A stretch of DNA of 64,000 nt, taken from positions 1 to 64,000 of the forward strand of contig JANQJB010000123.1 of NCBI GenBank assembly GCA_028281865.1. The letters run 5' to 3'. Of this stretch, positions 37,731-45,938 are shown in pieces (position 1 is the stretch's first letter; each line of letters starts with the position of its first letter). Below the pieces are notes generated by a model. The model searched no databases. It had not been told where the DNA came from and worked only from the letters and a program-made list of their open reading frames with translations. A program made the translations under genes and the position numbers. This DNA comes from Marinagarivorans sp. (GTDB lineage Bacteria > Pseudomonadota > Gammaproteobacteria > Pseudomonadales > Cellvibrionaceae).

Positions 37731-38432
37731 ATGTTACAAAAAGCAATCACTAAAAATAGCACAATTCTCGCTGCGTTTGCCGCTGCAACGGCTTTGCTGA
37801 TTGCTATTACATTTCAAAGTACAAAAGCGAAAATAGGCGAACAACAGCGCTTGGCTGCACAAAAAGCTCTTAAAGAGATTATTCCTGAATCGCTACACGA
37901 CAATGACTTACTCGCTACCACCCATACGCTTTCGTTTGAAGAAGCGATGCAATTTGGAATTAAAGAACCGTTAAAATTACATATCGCCACACTCAACGGG
38001 GATTTGTCGGCAATCGCAATTCCGGCAATTGCACCCGACGGTTATAGCGGTGATATCAATATGTTAATCGGCATCGATATACAAGGTCAGCTAACAGGTG
38101 TACGTGTTTTAAATCATAAAGAAACACCGGGGCTCGGCGACAAAATCGATTTAAAAAAGAGCGATTGGATTTTAGGTTTTAATGGCAAATCACTCAGCAA
38201 CCCGACACATGAAAATTGGGCGGTAAAGAAAGATGGCGGGGAGTTCGATCAATTTACCGGAGCAACTATCACACCGCGCGCGATTGTAAAACGCATTAAA
38301 CAAACCCTAGAAATTTTTAACGCACAGCATTCAACCTGGTTAGAAGTGGAAAAAATACCGGCGGAAAAAATACCGGCGGAAAAAATACCGGCGGAACAAA
38401 TACCAGCAGAACAGCACGAAGTCAGTGATTAA
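37731..38432 (+). CDS. rsxG: Electron transport complex subunit RsxG (RnfG) with a repeat tail
   Basis: A 233-residue subunit with one N-terminal membrane span (about 9-30) and a periplasmic FMN-binding domain. The flavin is attached to Thr in FDQFTGATITPRAIV; IGIDIQGQLTGVRVLNHKETPGLGDKI is family-typical. The last ~28 residues are a Lys/Gln-Ile-Pro-Ala-Glu repeat encoded by four 15-bp units (38349-38408), absent from the usual RsxG; it likely varies between strains. Confidence 0.94.
   Translation: MLQKAITKNSTILAAFAAATALLIAITFQSTKAKIGEQQRLAAQKALKEIIPESLHDNDLLATTHTLSFEEAMQFGIKEPLKLHIATLNGDLSAIAIPAIAPDGYSGDINMLIGIDIQGQLTGVRVLNHKETPGLGDKIDLKKSDWILGFNGKSLSNPTHENWAVKKDGGEFDQFTGATITPRAIVKRIKQTLEIFNAQHSTWLEVEKIPAEKIPAEKIPAEQIPAEQHEVSD
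38349..38408 (+). repeat. Four 15-bp in-frame repeats in rsxG
   Basis: Unit GAAAAAATACCGGCG, four copies; the first three are identical and the last has three changes. It encodes EKIPA three times and then EQIPA. A multiple-of-three unit changes tail length without breaking the frame. Confidence 0.95.
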
Positions 38433-38445
38433 ACTTTAAAAAACT

Positions 38446-39204
38446 ATGTCTGAAAACACCGAAATACAAACATCAACGCAGAATAACGAAACAACTGTCG
38501 ATTACAAAGAGCTAACGTTAAACGGGCTGTGGAAAAATAATCCAGCGCTAGTGCAATTACTCGGGCTTTGCCCGTTGCTGGCAGTTACCGGGTCGGTCGT
38601 GAATGCGATGGGTTTGGGCCTTGCGACAATGCTTGTTTTGATGGGCTCCAATATCGCAGTGTCGTTGATTCGGCATGCGGTAACCGATGCTGTTCGCCTG
38701 CCTGCATTTGTGATGATTATTGCGTCTTTTACCACTTGTACAGAATTACTGATGCAAGCACTTACCTACGAACTTTATCAAATTCTCGGTATTTTTATTC
38801 CATTGATTGTTACTAACTGCGCCATTCTTGGCCGAGCCGACGCGTTTGCAAGCCGCAATAAAGTTTTACCTTCTGCGGTAGACGGCTTTATGATGGGTTT
38901 AGGTTTTATGTTTGTGTTATTAGCGATTGGCGCTATTCGTGAAATTATCGGCGCCGGAACTTTATTTGCCGATATGCAATTATTATTTGGCGCTTCTGCT
39001 GAAAATTGGAAAATCACGTTGTTTGGCGATAACTACCCCGGTTTTCTTATTGCGGTTCTGCCGCCCGGAGCATTTTTGGTTGCCGGCCTTCTAATCGCGT
39101 TGAAAAATATTATCGATGCGCAAATCCAAGCGCGAGCTGCAAAACTCAAAGCAAAAACGGTAAAAGGTTCTAAACGCGTAAGGACGACTGGGCAGATAGC
39201 TTGA
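38446..39204 (+). CDS. rsxE: Electron transport complex subunit RsxE (RnfE)
   Basis: A 252-residue, six-span membrane subunit. [58 protein letters not shown] and [16 protein letters not shown] match RnfE. The LGLCP and TNCAILG cysteines mirror those of RsxA. The N terminus is about 20 residues longer than the E. coli protein (231), a hydrophilic Glu/Thr/Asn stretch. Last gene of the operon; the usual neighbour nth is absent here, and a large palindromic element follows. Confidence 0.95.
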   Translation: MSENTEIQTSTQNNETTVDYKELTLNGLWKNNPALVQLLGLCPLLAVTGSVVNAMGLGLATMLVLMGSNIAVSLIRHAVTDAVRLPAFVMIIASFTTCTELLMQALTYELYQILGIFIPLIVTNCAILGRADAFASRNKVLPSAVDGFMMGLGFMFVLLAIGAIREIIGAGTLFADMQLLFGASAENWKITLFGDNYPGFLIAVLPPGAFLVAGLLIALKNIIDAQIQARAAKLKAKTVKGSKRVRTTGQIA

Positions 39205-39261
39205 GGTGTGTAAACCAAAAAGGCCAGCTAATTACCCCACCACTATTTCAAAAAATGCTGA

Positions 39262-39424
39262 GAGACAGGGGTTGGGACTTATTTTCAAGACCGTCGCGCG
39301 CGGGATGACCGCCAAGGAAGGCGGAAATACTGGTAATGCACCGGAGTAATTACCAGTGACCGCGTTCGAGCCCCCATGGAGGGGTTTACGGCGAGTCTTG
39401 AAAATAAGTCCCAACCTCTGTCTC
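39262..39424. repeat. 163-bp palindromic element C
   Basis: Outer arms of 30 bp (39262-39291 and 39395-39424) pair with a single mismatch. Inside are nested stems: ACTGGTAAT/ATTACCAGT, and CCGCC/GGCGG. The core, read on the minus strand, contains GTAAACCCCTCCATGGGGGC, close to the cores of elements A1 and B1 at 29.7-30.2 kb. It lies between the convergent ends of rsxE and the TonB receptor and could serve as a two-way transcription barrier. Confidence 0.9.
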
Positions 39425-39486
39425 GGTGGTGAATAATCACTGAGTAGCTTAGCTTTATTTATAACCCAATAACAATACCAATTGAA

Positions 39487-42400
39487 TTAGAAACCTAATG
39501 TCGATTTAATACCAAACCGATAGGTTGTCCCTGCATAATTCGAGCGAGTAATAAAGGGCGAGCCGGGGTAAGCTGCTGTGCGCCGTTTAGGATCGGCATT
39601 AAAATCTAGCGCGTTAGCAAAAATCGTTATCCCATTTTCAAATTGATAGCTTGCCGATAAATCAATTTGCCCATACTCGTCTTCCCAATCCGGCAAGGAA
39701 CTCAACAAGGTTGCATATTGAGTCTCACCTGTTGCCTCAGTATTTAATTCATCAACAACACTTAGACCTTGGCGCCCTGCCCGTCTAGCTGTATTACGTG
39801 AATAATATGAGTCGCGCCAATTGTATGCAGCACGTAATGAAAAGCCGTATTTTTCCCAAAATAAAATAATGTTACTGCTTCTTTCAGAAAGCGCATTTAC
39901 CGGAAGGTCTTCACCCGTCCACTGATTAAAACCGGAACTCTGGTTGCTATCCGTGTAAGTATAATTAACCAACATGCCTAAACCGCTAGCTGCACCCGGT
40001 AAGGTACTAAACACTTGTTGATAAGACAGCTCAATGCCTTTTACCTCGCCTCTTTCAGCATTAATTCGCGAACGGATTTCGTAGCTTTCGACGATATCAT
40101 CAGTAGTCGCTGGATTACCATCAAGATCAAAATTCTCAATAATGGTGATATTGTCTTTTTGGAAATTTTTTAAATTCTTTTTAAATAGTGCGCCGCTCAA
40201 AGCTGTATCAGCATTGATATACCATTCAAGAGAGATATCGAATTGAGCAACTTCCTCGGGCTCCAGGTCCGGATTGCCGACTTTTTCGCCCTGTTGGTTA
40301 TTGTCCTGGTCGCGCGACGGGACGATATCTTGTGGTGTTGCGCGGGCAATATTTTTTGCAGCAGCTGCGCGTAAGTATATGTCCTCACGCAATTCAAAAT
40401 TTAAATTAATACTGGGTAGGATATTGGTGTAATCCTGCGTTGCATTGCGCGATGCATTGATCGTATCGTCGAAAGCATCACCATCAAATTTAGTTTGTAC
40501 AACACGAACGCCCGCATTTCCCGTTAACGGAATGCCCACATCAAATTCAAAATTCGCCTTCGTGTAAATAGCGTAGGTTGTTTCGGACAAATCGAAATTA
40601 AATGCGGTTGTGTTAACTAACTCCCAGCCACTTATCGCTTCAACATTATCGGCGCATGCCGCTGATGGAGGCATCATTGGATCATCGCTGGTACAATTGA
40701 CACCCGGATCTCCATCAGGCCCAGGCCCTTCAGCGCGACCAGGAAAATAAGTATCAAGCGTATTGAACCAAAAATCCAAATCAAACTTCGTTACTACCGG
40801 CCAGCGACGTGTTGTCCCGCCACTAAAACCTTTAAAAATAATATCCTCGTCTGGAATAGCGAAAAAGTTTTCCGCCAACTCCGGCGCTTGTACGAGCATA
40901 TCACCATGCAGAGTCAAATCACGGCTACGATTATTATTCGGGTCGCCATCATTTTCCGTCCATTCTGCGCTGAAAATTGAATGCAGGTTCCAGTTGGCCC
41001 AACTGTTGGCTCCCTCCTGACGTATAAAGGTTCGGTCACGAAACAAGGTGTACTCAGAAAATCGCGCGCCGAATTCAAGCGAGGTAAAACCGGAATCATT
41101 TAGGTCAAAATCAAAATCCAATGCAACGGCAGTTTCTTCCCCTTCTCGGTCATCAAACCTTCCGCCAATCTGATTCCAGGCAAAGCGTCTTTCATCAACT
41201 AATTCACCATTATCTAATTGTAATGGCTCTAAGTTTTGCTCATCTATCACCGCGATAACCGGCGAATAATCGATGGTCCATGAAGGTAAGGTCGTGCCCA
41301 AGGTGTAATCCCACGAAAGGTCAATATAAATATCGTTGTCATCCTGATCAAAAAAGCGCGGGTTAAAGGTAGTAAACTGGTTGACACGATCGTAATGCGA
41401 CGTAGACGAAGAGACGTCTAACTTCATATTGAGCCGTTCGGTAATATTCCAATCGACTTCAAAAGCAAAAGACTTGGACCAGTCGCCCCGCTCCTCGCGT
41501 TCGCCCGTAGCCTCCACCTGATTTTGATTTGCAGGCAAATTAGCACCATCCGGGACGGAAACGGTTCCCCGGCTCAGGATAGCCATATTTACATTGTCGA
41601 TAAAAGGAGCACCCATGTTGTCTGCAAAAACCCGGTCAGAGCGATATGAGCTTCGTACAAGCTCCCAGTCAGTTAAACGCAGTGCGCCGCGATTAGCAAA
41701 GACAGTAAACTTTTTTCTATCACGTATACGCGTATTGTCAGTAAAAATAGCCTGAGCAAAAAACTGCAAGTCTTCATTTACCTGCCACTGCAAAGCCAGA
41801 TCAACGGCTTCGTTCTCGGTTTGGTTTTCGGCACTATCAATGTCACCACGTGTGGGACGGAAAACAGTAAAATTGTCAAAGTCGCTGATGCTATTGTTGT
41901 CAATATCAGCATATTGATTGTTCGCCAATGGCTGAAAATTTTGCGTGTACAAATCGGTGTTGGTTGTGTCGTCTAAATAACTCACGTTTAACATAACACC
42001 GAGTCGCCCCTCACCAACATCGAGTTGGTGTGCCGCCAAGCCCTTCACTAATATGCCCGTGTCATCATTTAACTCGTAATCAATACCCTCGGCAGACAAA
42101 TTGAGCGTCGTCGTATCATTAAAATCTAGTGGTTTAAAAGTTTCCAAACGCACCGTGGCACCAATGGAGCCCTCAATCATATCTGCAGTGGGCGATTTAA
42201 AGACTTTAATCCCTTTAATCAGCGCTGACGACGTACCGTCTAAAGTATTGGAGCGACCTGGAATTCCACTGTTGCTGCCATCGTTGCTCGACGCAAGTGT
42301 ACGCCCGTTAACCTCAACGCGATTCTGGCTCAAACCACGAACCTGAAACGCCTCACCAGCACCCACTGGGTTGCGTGTAATTTGTATCCCCGTAACGCGC

Positions 42401-42645
42401 TGCATCGCCTCTGCAACGTTGTTATCAGGCAGTTTGCCTATATCCTCAGCCACAATCGAATCAACAATTTGGGCGGCGTCACGCTTAGCCGATAACGCAT
42501 CTTGTAAGGATTGACGTACTCCGGTGACGATCACCTCTTCGCGTAGCCCCTCTTCCTCCCCGCTTTGTTGCGCTAAAGAGGTGTAGCTTAAAAAACAAAC
42601 AGTTGCAGACAGCAAAAGCTTATTCCACGACAATTTATTTAACAT
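39487..42645 (-). CDS. TonB-dependent outer-membrane receptor
   Basis: A 1,052-residue receptor importing large substrates with TonB energy. Signal peptide to about residue 26 (TSLAQQ). Plug domain: VIVTGVRQSLQDALSAKRDAAQIVDSIVAEDIGKLPDNNVAEAMQRVTGIQI, then RGLSQNRVEVNGR. The large barrel ends in the usual C-terminal aromatic, YRFGIKSTLGF. The plug type (AAQIVDSI..DIGKLPDNNVAEALQR) is common in receptors for plant polysaccharide oligomers in Xanthomonas, Caulobacter and Cellvibrionaceae; that substrate is inferred. ATG 42645 has GGGGGA 7 nt upstream; a TTG at 42660 is less likely. Monocistronic. Confidence 0.92.
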   Translation of the reverse strand: MLNKLSWNKLLLSATVCFLSYTSLAQQSGEEEGLREEVIVTGVRQSLQDALSAKRDAAQIVDSIVAEDIGKLPDNNVAEAMQRVTGIQITRNPVGAGEAFQVRGLSQNRVEVNGRTLASSNDGSNSGIPGRSNTLDGTSSALIKGIKVFKSPTADMIEGSIGATVRLETFKPLDFNDTTTLNLSAEGIDYELNDDTGILVKGLAAHQLDVGEGRLGVMLNVSYLDDTTNTDLYTQNFQPLANNQYADIDNNSISDFDNFTVFRPTRGDIDSAENQTENEAVDLALQWQVNEDLQFFAQAIFTDNTRIRDRKKFTVFANRGALRLTDWELVRSSYRSDRVFADNMGAPFIDNVNMAILSRGTVSVPDGANLPANQNQVEATGEREERGDWSKSFAFEVDWNITERLNMKLDVSSSTSHYDRVNQFTTFNPRFFDQDDNDIYIDLSWDYTLGTTLPSWTIDYSPVIAVIDEQNLEPLQLDNGELVDERRFAWNQIGGRFDDREGEETAVALDFDFDLNDSGFTSLEFGARFSEYTLFRDRTFIRQEGANSWANWNLHSIFSAEWTENDGDPNNNRSRDLTLHGDMLVQAPELAENFFAIPDEDIIFKGFSGGTTRRWPVVTKFDLDFWFNTLDTYFPGRAEGPGPDGDPGVNCTSDDPMMPPSAACADNVEAISGWELVNTTAFNFDLSETTYAIYTKANFEFDVGIPLTGNAGVRVVQTKFDGDAFDDTINASRNATQDYTNILPSINLNFELREDIYLRAAAAKNIARATPQDIVPSRDQDNNQQGEKVGNPDLEPEEVAQFDISLEWYINADTALSGALFKKNLKNFQKDNITIIENFDLDGNPATTDDIVESYEIRSRINAERGEVKGIELSYQQVFSTLPGAASGLGMLVNYTYTDSNQSSGFNQWTGEDLPVNALSERSSNIILFWEKYGFSLRAAYNWRDSYYSRNTARRAGRQGLSVVDELNTEATGETQYATLLSSLPDWEDEYGQIDLSASYQFENGITIFANALDFNADPKRRTAAYPGSPFITRSNYAGTTYRFGIKSTLGF

Positions 42646-43077
42646 ATAAAAATCCCCCAATACGAATTTAACAATGATTTTTCAATCTATGCGCCAAAAT
42701 TGTCAATTTGACTATTGTATTTTTTATTTGGAGCCCAAATCTAAAAACCGAAAATTCTCCTATATATGGGAGGTTTATCGAATTGATTTTTGGCGATCAG
42801 GCATCGCTTTTAGATTGAAGTGCTAAATTATTAAAGGTGAATCCTTTCCATGCATTAAGAAAAGCAAAGGAAGCGCAATTTAATTAACTATTGCCTATTT
42901 AAAACTAGGTTATTAAATAGACTTTCTGTTGTAGTAAGGAGATTGTTATTGGCTGAGGTGTATTTTCAGCAATACACATAGCACAAAAACTTTTCAAGTT
43001 AATTATTTAAAGCTGTCAAAACAACGGAAAGGCACTGGAATTTCCTTATCTAAGCGAATTTTCCAGTGCCAACTCGA
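42646..43077. other. 432-bp upstream region of the TonB receptor gene
   Basis: AT-rich. A near-perfect 16-bp palindrome, CTCCTATATATGGGAG (42757-42772), lies about 112 bp before the receptor start and could be an operator of the LacI/GntR type. No open frame or RNA gene is seen; the rest carries no clear promoter pair. Confidence 0.4.
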
Positions 43078-43749
43078 CTATCCAAGTTCAGCTTCTTTTA
43101 CACTACGAGTATGTTGGCCCCCAGATTTTCTCGTCGATTCGCATGCCAGCCACCGCACTATACTTTGCCAACTCTCAACATCCTTCTGCCAGCGTTTAAT
43201 CGGCTTGTCAAAAATTGTTAAACCTTTTTCCATAGCACTGGGATAATTTTGCGTTTCGCGCAATTTTCCGAGTACTTGTAAATTACTGCGTTTTAGAAAC
43301 TCTGCAAGCACAAGATTGTAGCGCGATTGATTTTTTGTACGATTTACAACCACACCCGTTTTTATATGATTTTCAAACAAGCCCAAACGCTGTAATTCCA
43401 TATAAAATCGCAAGCATGCTTTCATATCCGTCGGAGATGCAAGCACCGGAAGAAGCAAACGGTCGCCCGGCTTAAACAAGTGTATTTGGCTGGCGGGTGA
43501 CCAAGCCGCAGGCATGTCATGAATAATATAATCGTAACAATTAGCAGCGATAGTCGTGCCTGCAGTATTGACCGAAAGTCCGCGAAAAGACTTTGGTCGT
43601 TGCGCGAACCAGTCTAGACTAGAACGCTGCGCGTCGTGGTCGAGCAATTTTACTTCGCAACCAATATTGGCAAGGTAGGCGGCGATGTGAACAGCTACGG
43701 TAGTTTTGCCACAACCGCCTTTCGCATTGGCAATAAAAATCTGGCTCAT
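43078..43749 (-). CDS. Orphan ParA/MinD-family ATPase
   Basis: A 223-residue deviant-Walker ATPase. The P-loop is ANAKGGCGKTTVAVHIA, with the signature Lys-Gly-Gly, followed by KLLDHDAQRSSLDWFAQR (Walker A') and YDYIIHDMPAA (Walker B). LLPVLASPTDMKACLRF and GVVVNRTKNQSR follow the ParA fold. No ParB gene is adjacent; arsC is divergent. The ribosome site AAGGA precedes ATG 43749. Four 16-bp direct repeats lie about 40-100 bp upstream. The cargo cannot be named from context. Confidence 0.87.
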   Translation of the reverse strand: MSQIFIANAKGGCGKTTVAVHIAAYLANIGCEVKLLDHDAQRSSLDWFAQRPKSFRGLSVNTAGTTIAANCYDYIIHDMPAAWSPASQIHLFKPGDRLLLPVLASPTDMKACLRFYMELQRLGLFENHIKTGVVVNRTKNQSRYNLVLAEFLKRSNLQVLGKLRETQNYPSAMEKGLTIFDKPIKRWQKDVESWQSIVRWLACESTRKSGGQHTRSVKEAELG

Positions 43750-43788
43750 TCTGTGTTCCTTATAAAATTAGTTGTAGGAGGCGTTAGT

Positions 43789-43852
43789 CTTAATAGGTGT
43801 TGGTCTTAATAGGTGTTGGTCTTAATAGGTGTTAGTTTTAATAAGTGTCAGG
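43789..43852. repeat. Four 16-bp direct repeats upstream of parA
   Basis: Unit CTTAATAGGTGTTGGT with an exact 16-bp period: 43789, 43805 and 43821 nearly identical, 43837 more diverged. A partial unit precedes (43781-43788). Position just upstream of an ATPase of the ParA family recalls centromere-like iterons, but slippage is also possible. Confidence 0.9.
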
Positions 43853-43987
43853 TTTTGTAGTTAGTAATATTTTTATATGCTTAGCTTAAGAGTTATTGTT
43901 GTTGTTAGTTTAGTAAGCGTTTCTGCTTATATAGCAGAAAATGACTACAGTACCAGTTTAGTTCAATCAATTAACGAGTAAAAAGAC

Positions 43988-44479
43988 GTGAAACTCCTCT
44001 TCATATGCACTCACAATCGCTGTCGCAGTATTCTCTCAGAAGCAATTTTGAACCATATGAGCGACGGTCGGTTTGAAGCCCGCAGCGCCGGGAGTCAACC
44101 CAGTGGCGAAGTCCATCCGCTAACACTTAAGTACTTAGCTGAAGCAGGAATCGCTACCGCAAATTTGCGTAGCCAATCGTGGGACGAATTTGAAGCATGG
44201 GGTCCCGATGTTGTTGTTACTGTTTGCGATTCCGCCGCTGGAGAGGCATGCCCGGTTTGGTTCGCAAAAACGATAAGACTGCATTGGGGGCTAGCTGACC
44301 CCTCAAAGGTATTGGGCAGTGAGGAAACTAAAGCCGAGGCTTTTCGTGCCACGATTAAACAAATTCAGGCGCGAACACAAGCTTTGATTGAATCTGAAAT
44401 TTTTGCTCTTGCTAAAAACGAAAGAGCTGATGCATTAGAAGCTCTGACTAAGCGTGATTTAATACTCGACAAAGTTTAG
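43988..44479 (+). CDS. arsC: Low-molecular-weight phosphatase-fold arsenate reductase
   Basis: A 163-residue ArsC of the thioredoxin/LMW-PTPase type (not the glutaredoxin type). The P-loop is CTHNRCRS (Cys7-x5-Arg13). Resolving cysteines are Cys80 and Cys88 in VTVCDSAAGEACPVW. SAGSQPSGEVHPLTLKYLAEAGI is also typical. The C-terminal ~30 residues extend past the usual ~140-residue length. No other ars genes are in the window, so it is isolated. AGTAAAAAGACG precedes the ATG, without a clear ribosome site. Confidence 0.9.
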   Translation: MKLLFICTHNRCRSILSEAILNHMSDGRFEARSAGSQPSGEVHPLTLKYLAEAGIATANLRSQSWDEFEAWGPDVVVTVCDSAAGEACPVWFAKTIRLHWGLADPSKVLGSEETKAEAFRATIKQIQARTQALIESEIFALAKNERADALEALTKRDLILDKV

Positions 44480-44824
44480 ATTCCCTTGTTTGATTAACGT
44501 TATTTTACCCAGCCACAATAATATTTTTACGCTCGGCAATAGGACAACAGAACAGTAAGCACAGAAATATTGCAGCAAACTCATAAAAATTCTCTTTTAA
44601 ATTAATCTGGACCATTAATATAAAATCCGTAGAAAACACTACTTTTTGCTCGGTTTATTTGCCCAACTTGGTGTCAAACCACACCTTCCCACCTCTGACA
44701 CATAAAAAAAACCTTTAATTTTCAAAACCTTAAGAATCACACTCCAAAAACCACTTGATATTAGTTAGACTTCTAACTAATATAGTTAGAAGTCTAACCA
44801 AATTAATAAAGAGGACCTTCAACC
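44480..44824. other. 345-bp intergenic region upstream of the MarR cassette
   Basis: AT-rich, no coding frame. Its right end holds the double palindromic operator at 44764-44798, about 27 bp before the next gene. Confidence 0.5.
44764..44798. promoter_or_regulatory. Double palindromic operator, likely MarR site
   Basis: Two 14-mers, GTTAGACTTCTAAC and GTTAGAAGTCTAAC, are exact reverse complements separated by TAATATA; each is itself nearly palindromic (GTTAGA..TCTAAC). Centres are 21 bp apart, two helical turns, so two repressor dimers could sit on one DNA face. It lies just upstream of the membrane-protein gene in the cassette that encodes a MarR regulator, so autoregulation is a reasonable inference. 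Confidence 0.8.
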
Positions 44825-45427
44825 ATGTTCAAAAATTTATTGAATGACTTGTCAAAAACGCCTGTCCTTGCTGGCATCGTGATCGTCTCGTATTTTGCCA
44901 AAGCTAAAATTGAGGCTTTACTCAATCACCACTACGCATTATCAAAATTCCCGGTTCCGTTTTATGAGGCGCAGTTGTCGTTTAATGCGGATAAGCTTAG
45001 GCAGTGGTACCAATATTTACACGAGCATGGAACTTTTGAACAATATATTTTTACTCAGCATTTCGACTTTTATTTTATGGCGTGTGTGTTAATTTTACAT
45101 TTCTCATGCTTACAACTTATTGCGACTTTTTTAAAAAACAATATACGCTTGAATAAGCTGTTTTGTCGTTTTGCTTTTCTATCGTGCTTAGCTCCACTTG
45201 CCGATGCATTAGAAAATGGCGTCGCTTACATAATGCTTGCTAACTCTCAATATTTTCCGGACTACCTAGCATTGATATACTCCTCATTTGCAGCGATAAA
45301 ATTCTCAATGTTTGTATTGACATATATCGCAATAGCGGTAGGGATTTTTACAATAGCCCTCGTCTATTTAAAGAAACTGTTCAAGCCTAAAGCTTCGACT
45401 AACACCGTCCCTTACATAAATTCATAA
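44825..45427 (+). CDS. Multi-span membrane protein of unknown family
   Basis: A 200-residue protein with hydrophobic segments near residues 12-30, 81-104, 112-138 and 147-183. I do not recognise the family. It is the first gene of a cassette with marR and a GH10 gene, directly after the double operator, and GAGGA precedes ATG 44825. The position suggests its expression is released by the MarR ligand; a transport or membrane-adaptation role is a guess. Confidence 0.75.
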   Translation: MFKNLLNDLSKTPVLAGIVIVSYFAKAKIEALLNHHYALSKFPVPFYEAQLSFNADKLRQWYQYLHEHGTFEQYIFTQHFDFYFMACVLILHFSCLQLIATFLKNNIRLNKLFCRFAFLSCLAPLADALENGVAYIMLANSQYFPDYLALIYSSFAAIKFSMFVLTYIAIAVGIFTIALVYLKKLFKPKASTNTVPYINS

Positions 45428-45492
45428 ACCCACTAAGAACCCTGTAACAATAGAAGCACACTTGTAGAGGGGCTCAAAAGAGGACTAACTAT

Positions 45493-45933
45493 TTGAACAA
45501 CAATATCATTTTCGGTTTTTTCCGCGAATTATTTATTACCGAACAGCTAGTGCGCAATAAAACTGATCGCACTCTACCAGGCGATATGACAACGTCTCAA
45601 TTTGCATTGCTCACACATTTGATCCGGAGTGGGCAATCGCAGACTCCGGCAGAGCTAGCAAATGCCTTTCAAGTTAAAAGGCCGACAATGACTAATACCG
45701 TTCAAAAATTGGAATTGAAAGGCTTTTTAACGCTTACTACTGATACGCACGATCGTAGGAGTAAGTGGGTACAAATTACCAAACGTGGAATAAAAGCCCA
45801 CGACGATGCACTGCAAAGTCTGATGACGCAATTTGCACCTATGATCGGTGATCTCGGCACACAAATTTTTGCAGATTGCTTATCTGAGCTACAAAAAATC
45901 CGACATTACTTGGATACAAATTCGAGAGAATAA
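45493..45933 (+). CDS. MarR-family transcriptional regulator
   Basis: A 146-residue winged-helix repressor. The domain reads MTTSQFALLTHLIRSGQSQTPAELANAFQVKRPTMTNTVQKLELKGFLTL (recognition helix around RPTMTNTVQKL), then the wing TDTHDRRSKWVQIT. Ends with a dimerisation helix. It starts with TTG 45493, with AGAGGA about 8 nt upstream; no ATG is possible. Probably binds the operator at 44764-44798. The GH10 gene begins 5 bp after its stop. Confidence 0.9.
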   Translation: MNNNIIFGFFRELFITEQLVRNKTDRTLPGDMTTSQFALLTHLIRSGQSQTPAELANAFQVKRPTMTNTVQKLELKGFLTLTTDTHDRRSKWVQITKRGIKAHDDALQSLMTQFAPMIGDLGTQIFADCLSELQKIRHYLDTNSRE

Positions 45934-45938
45934 TACCA

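Noticed and set aside
39262-39424. Intrinsic terminator reading of element C
   Set aside because: The stem is too long (30 bp with 103-nt core) and no T-run follows on either strand, so I list it as a repeat element rather than as a terminator.
43789-43852. ParB-binding parS site
   Set aside because: The 16-bp repeats are direct, not palindromic, and do not resemble the chromosomal parS consensus; they could only be iteron-like.
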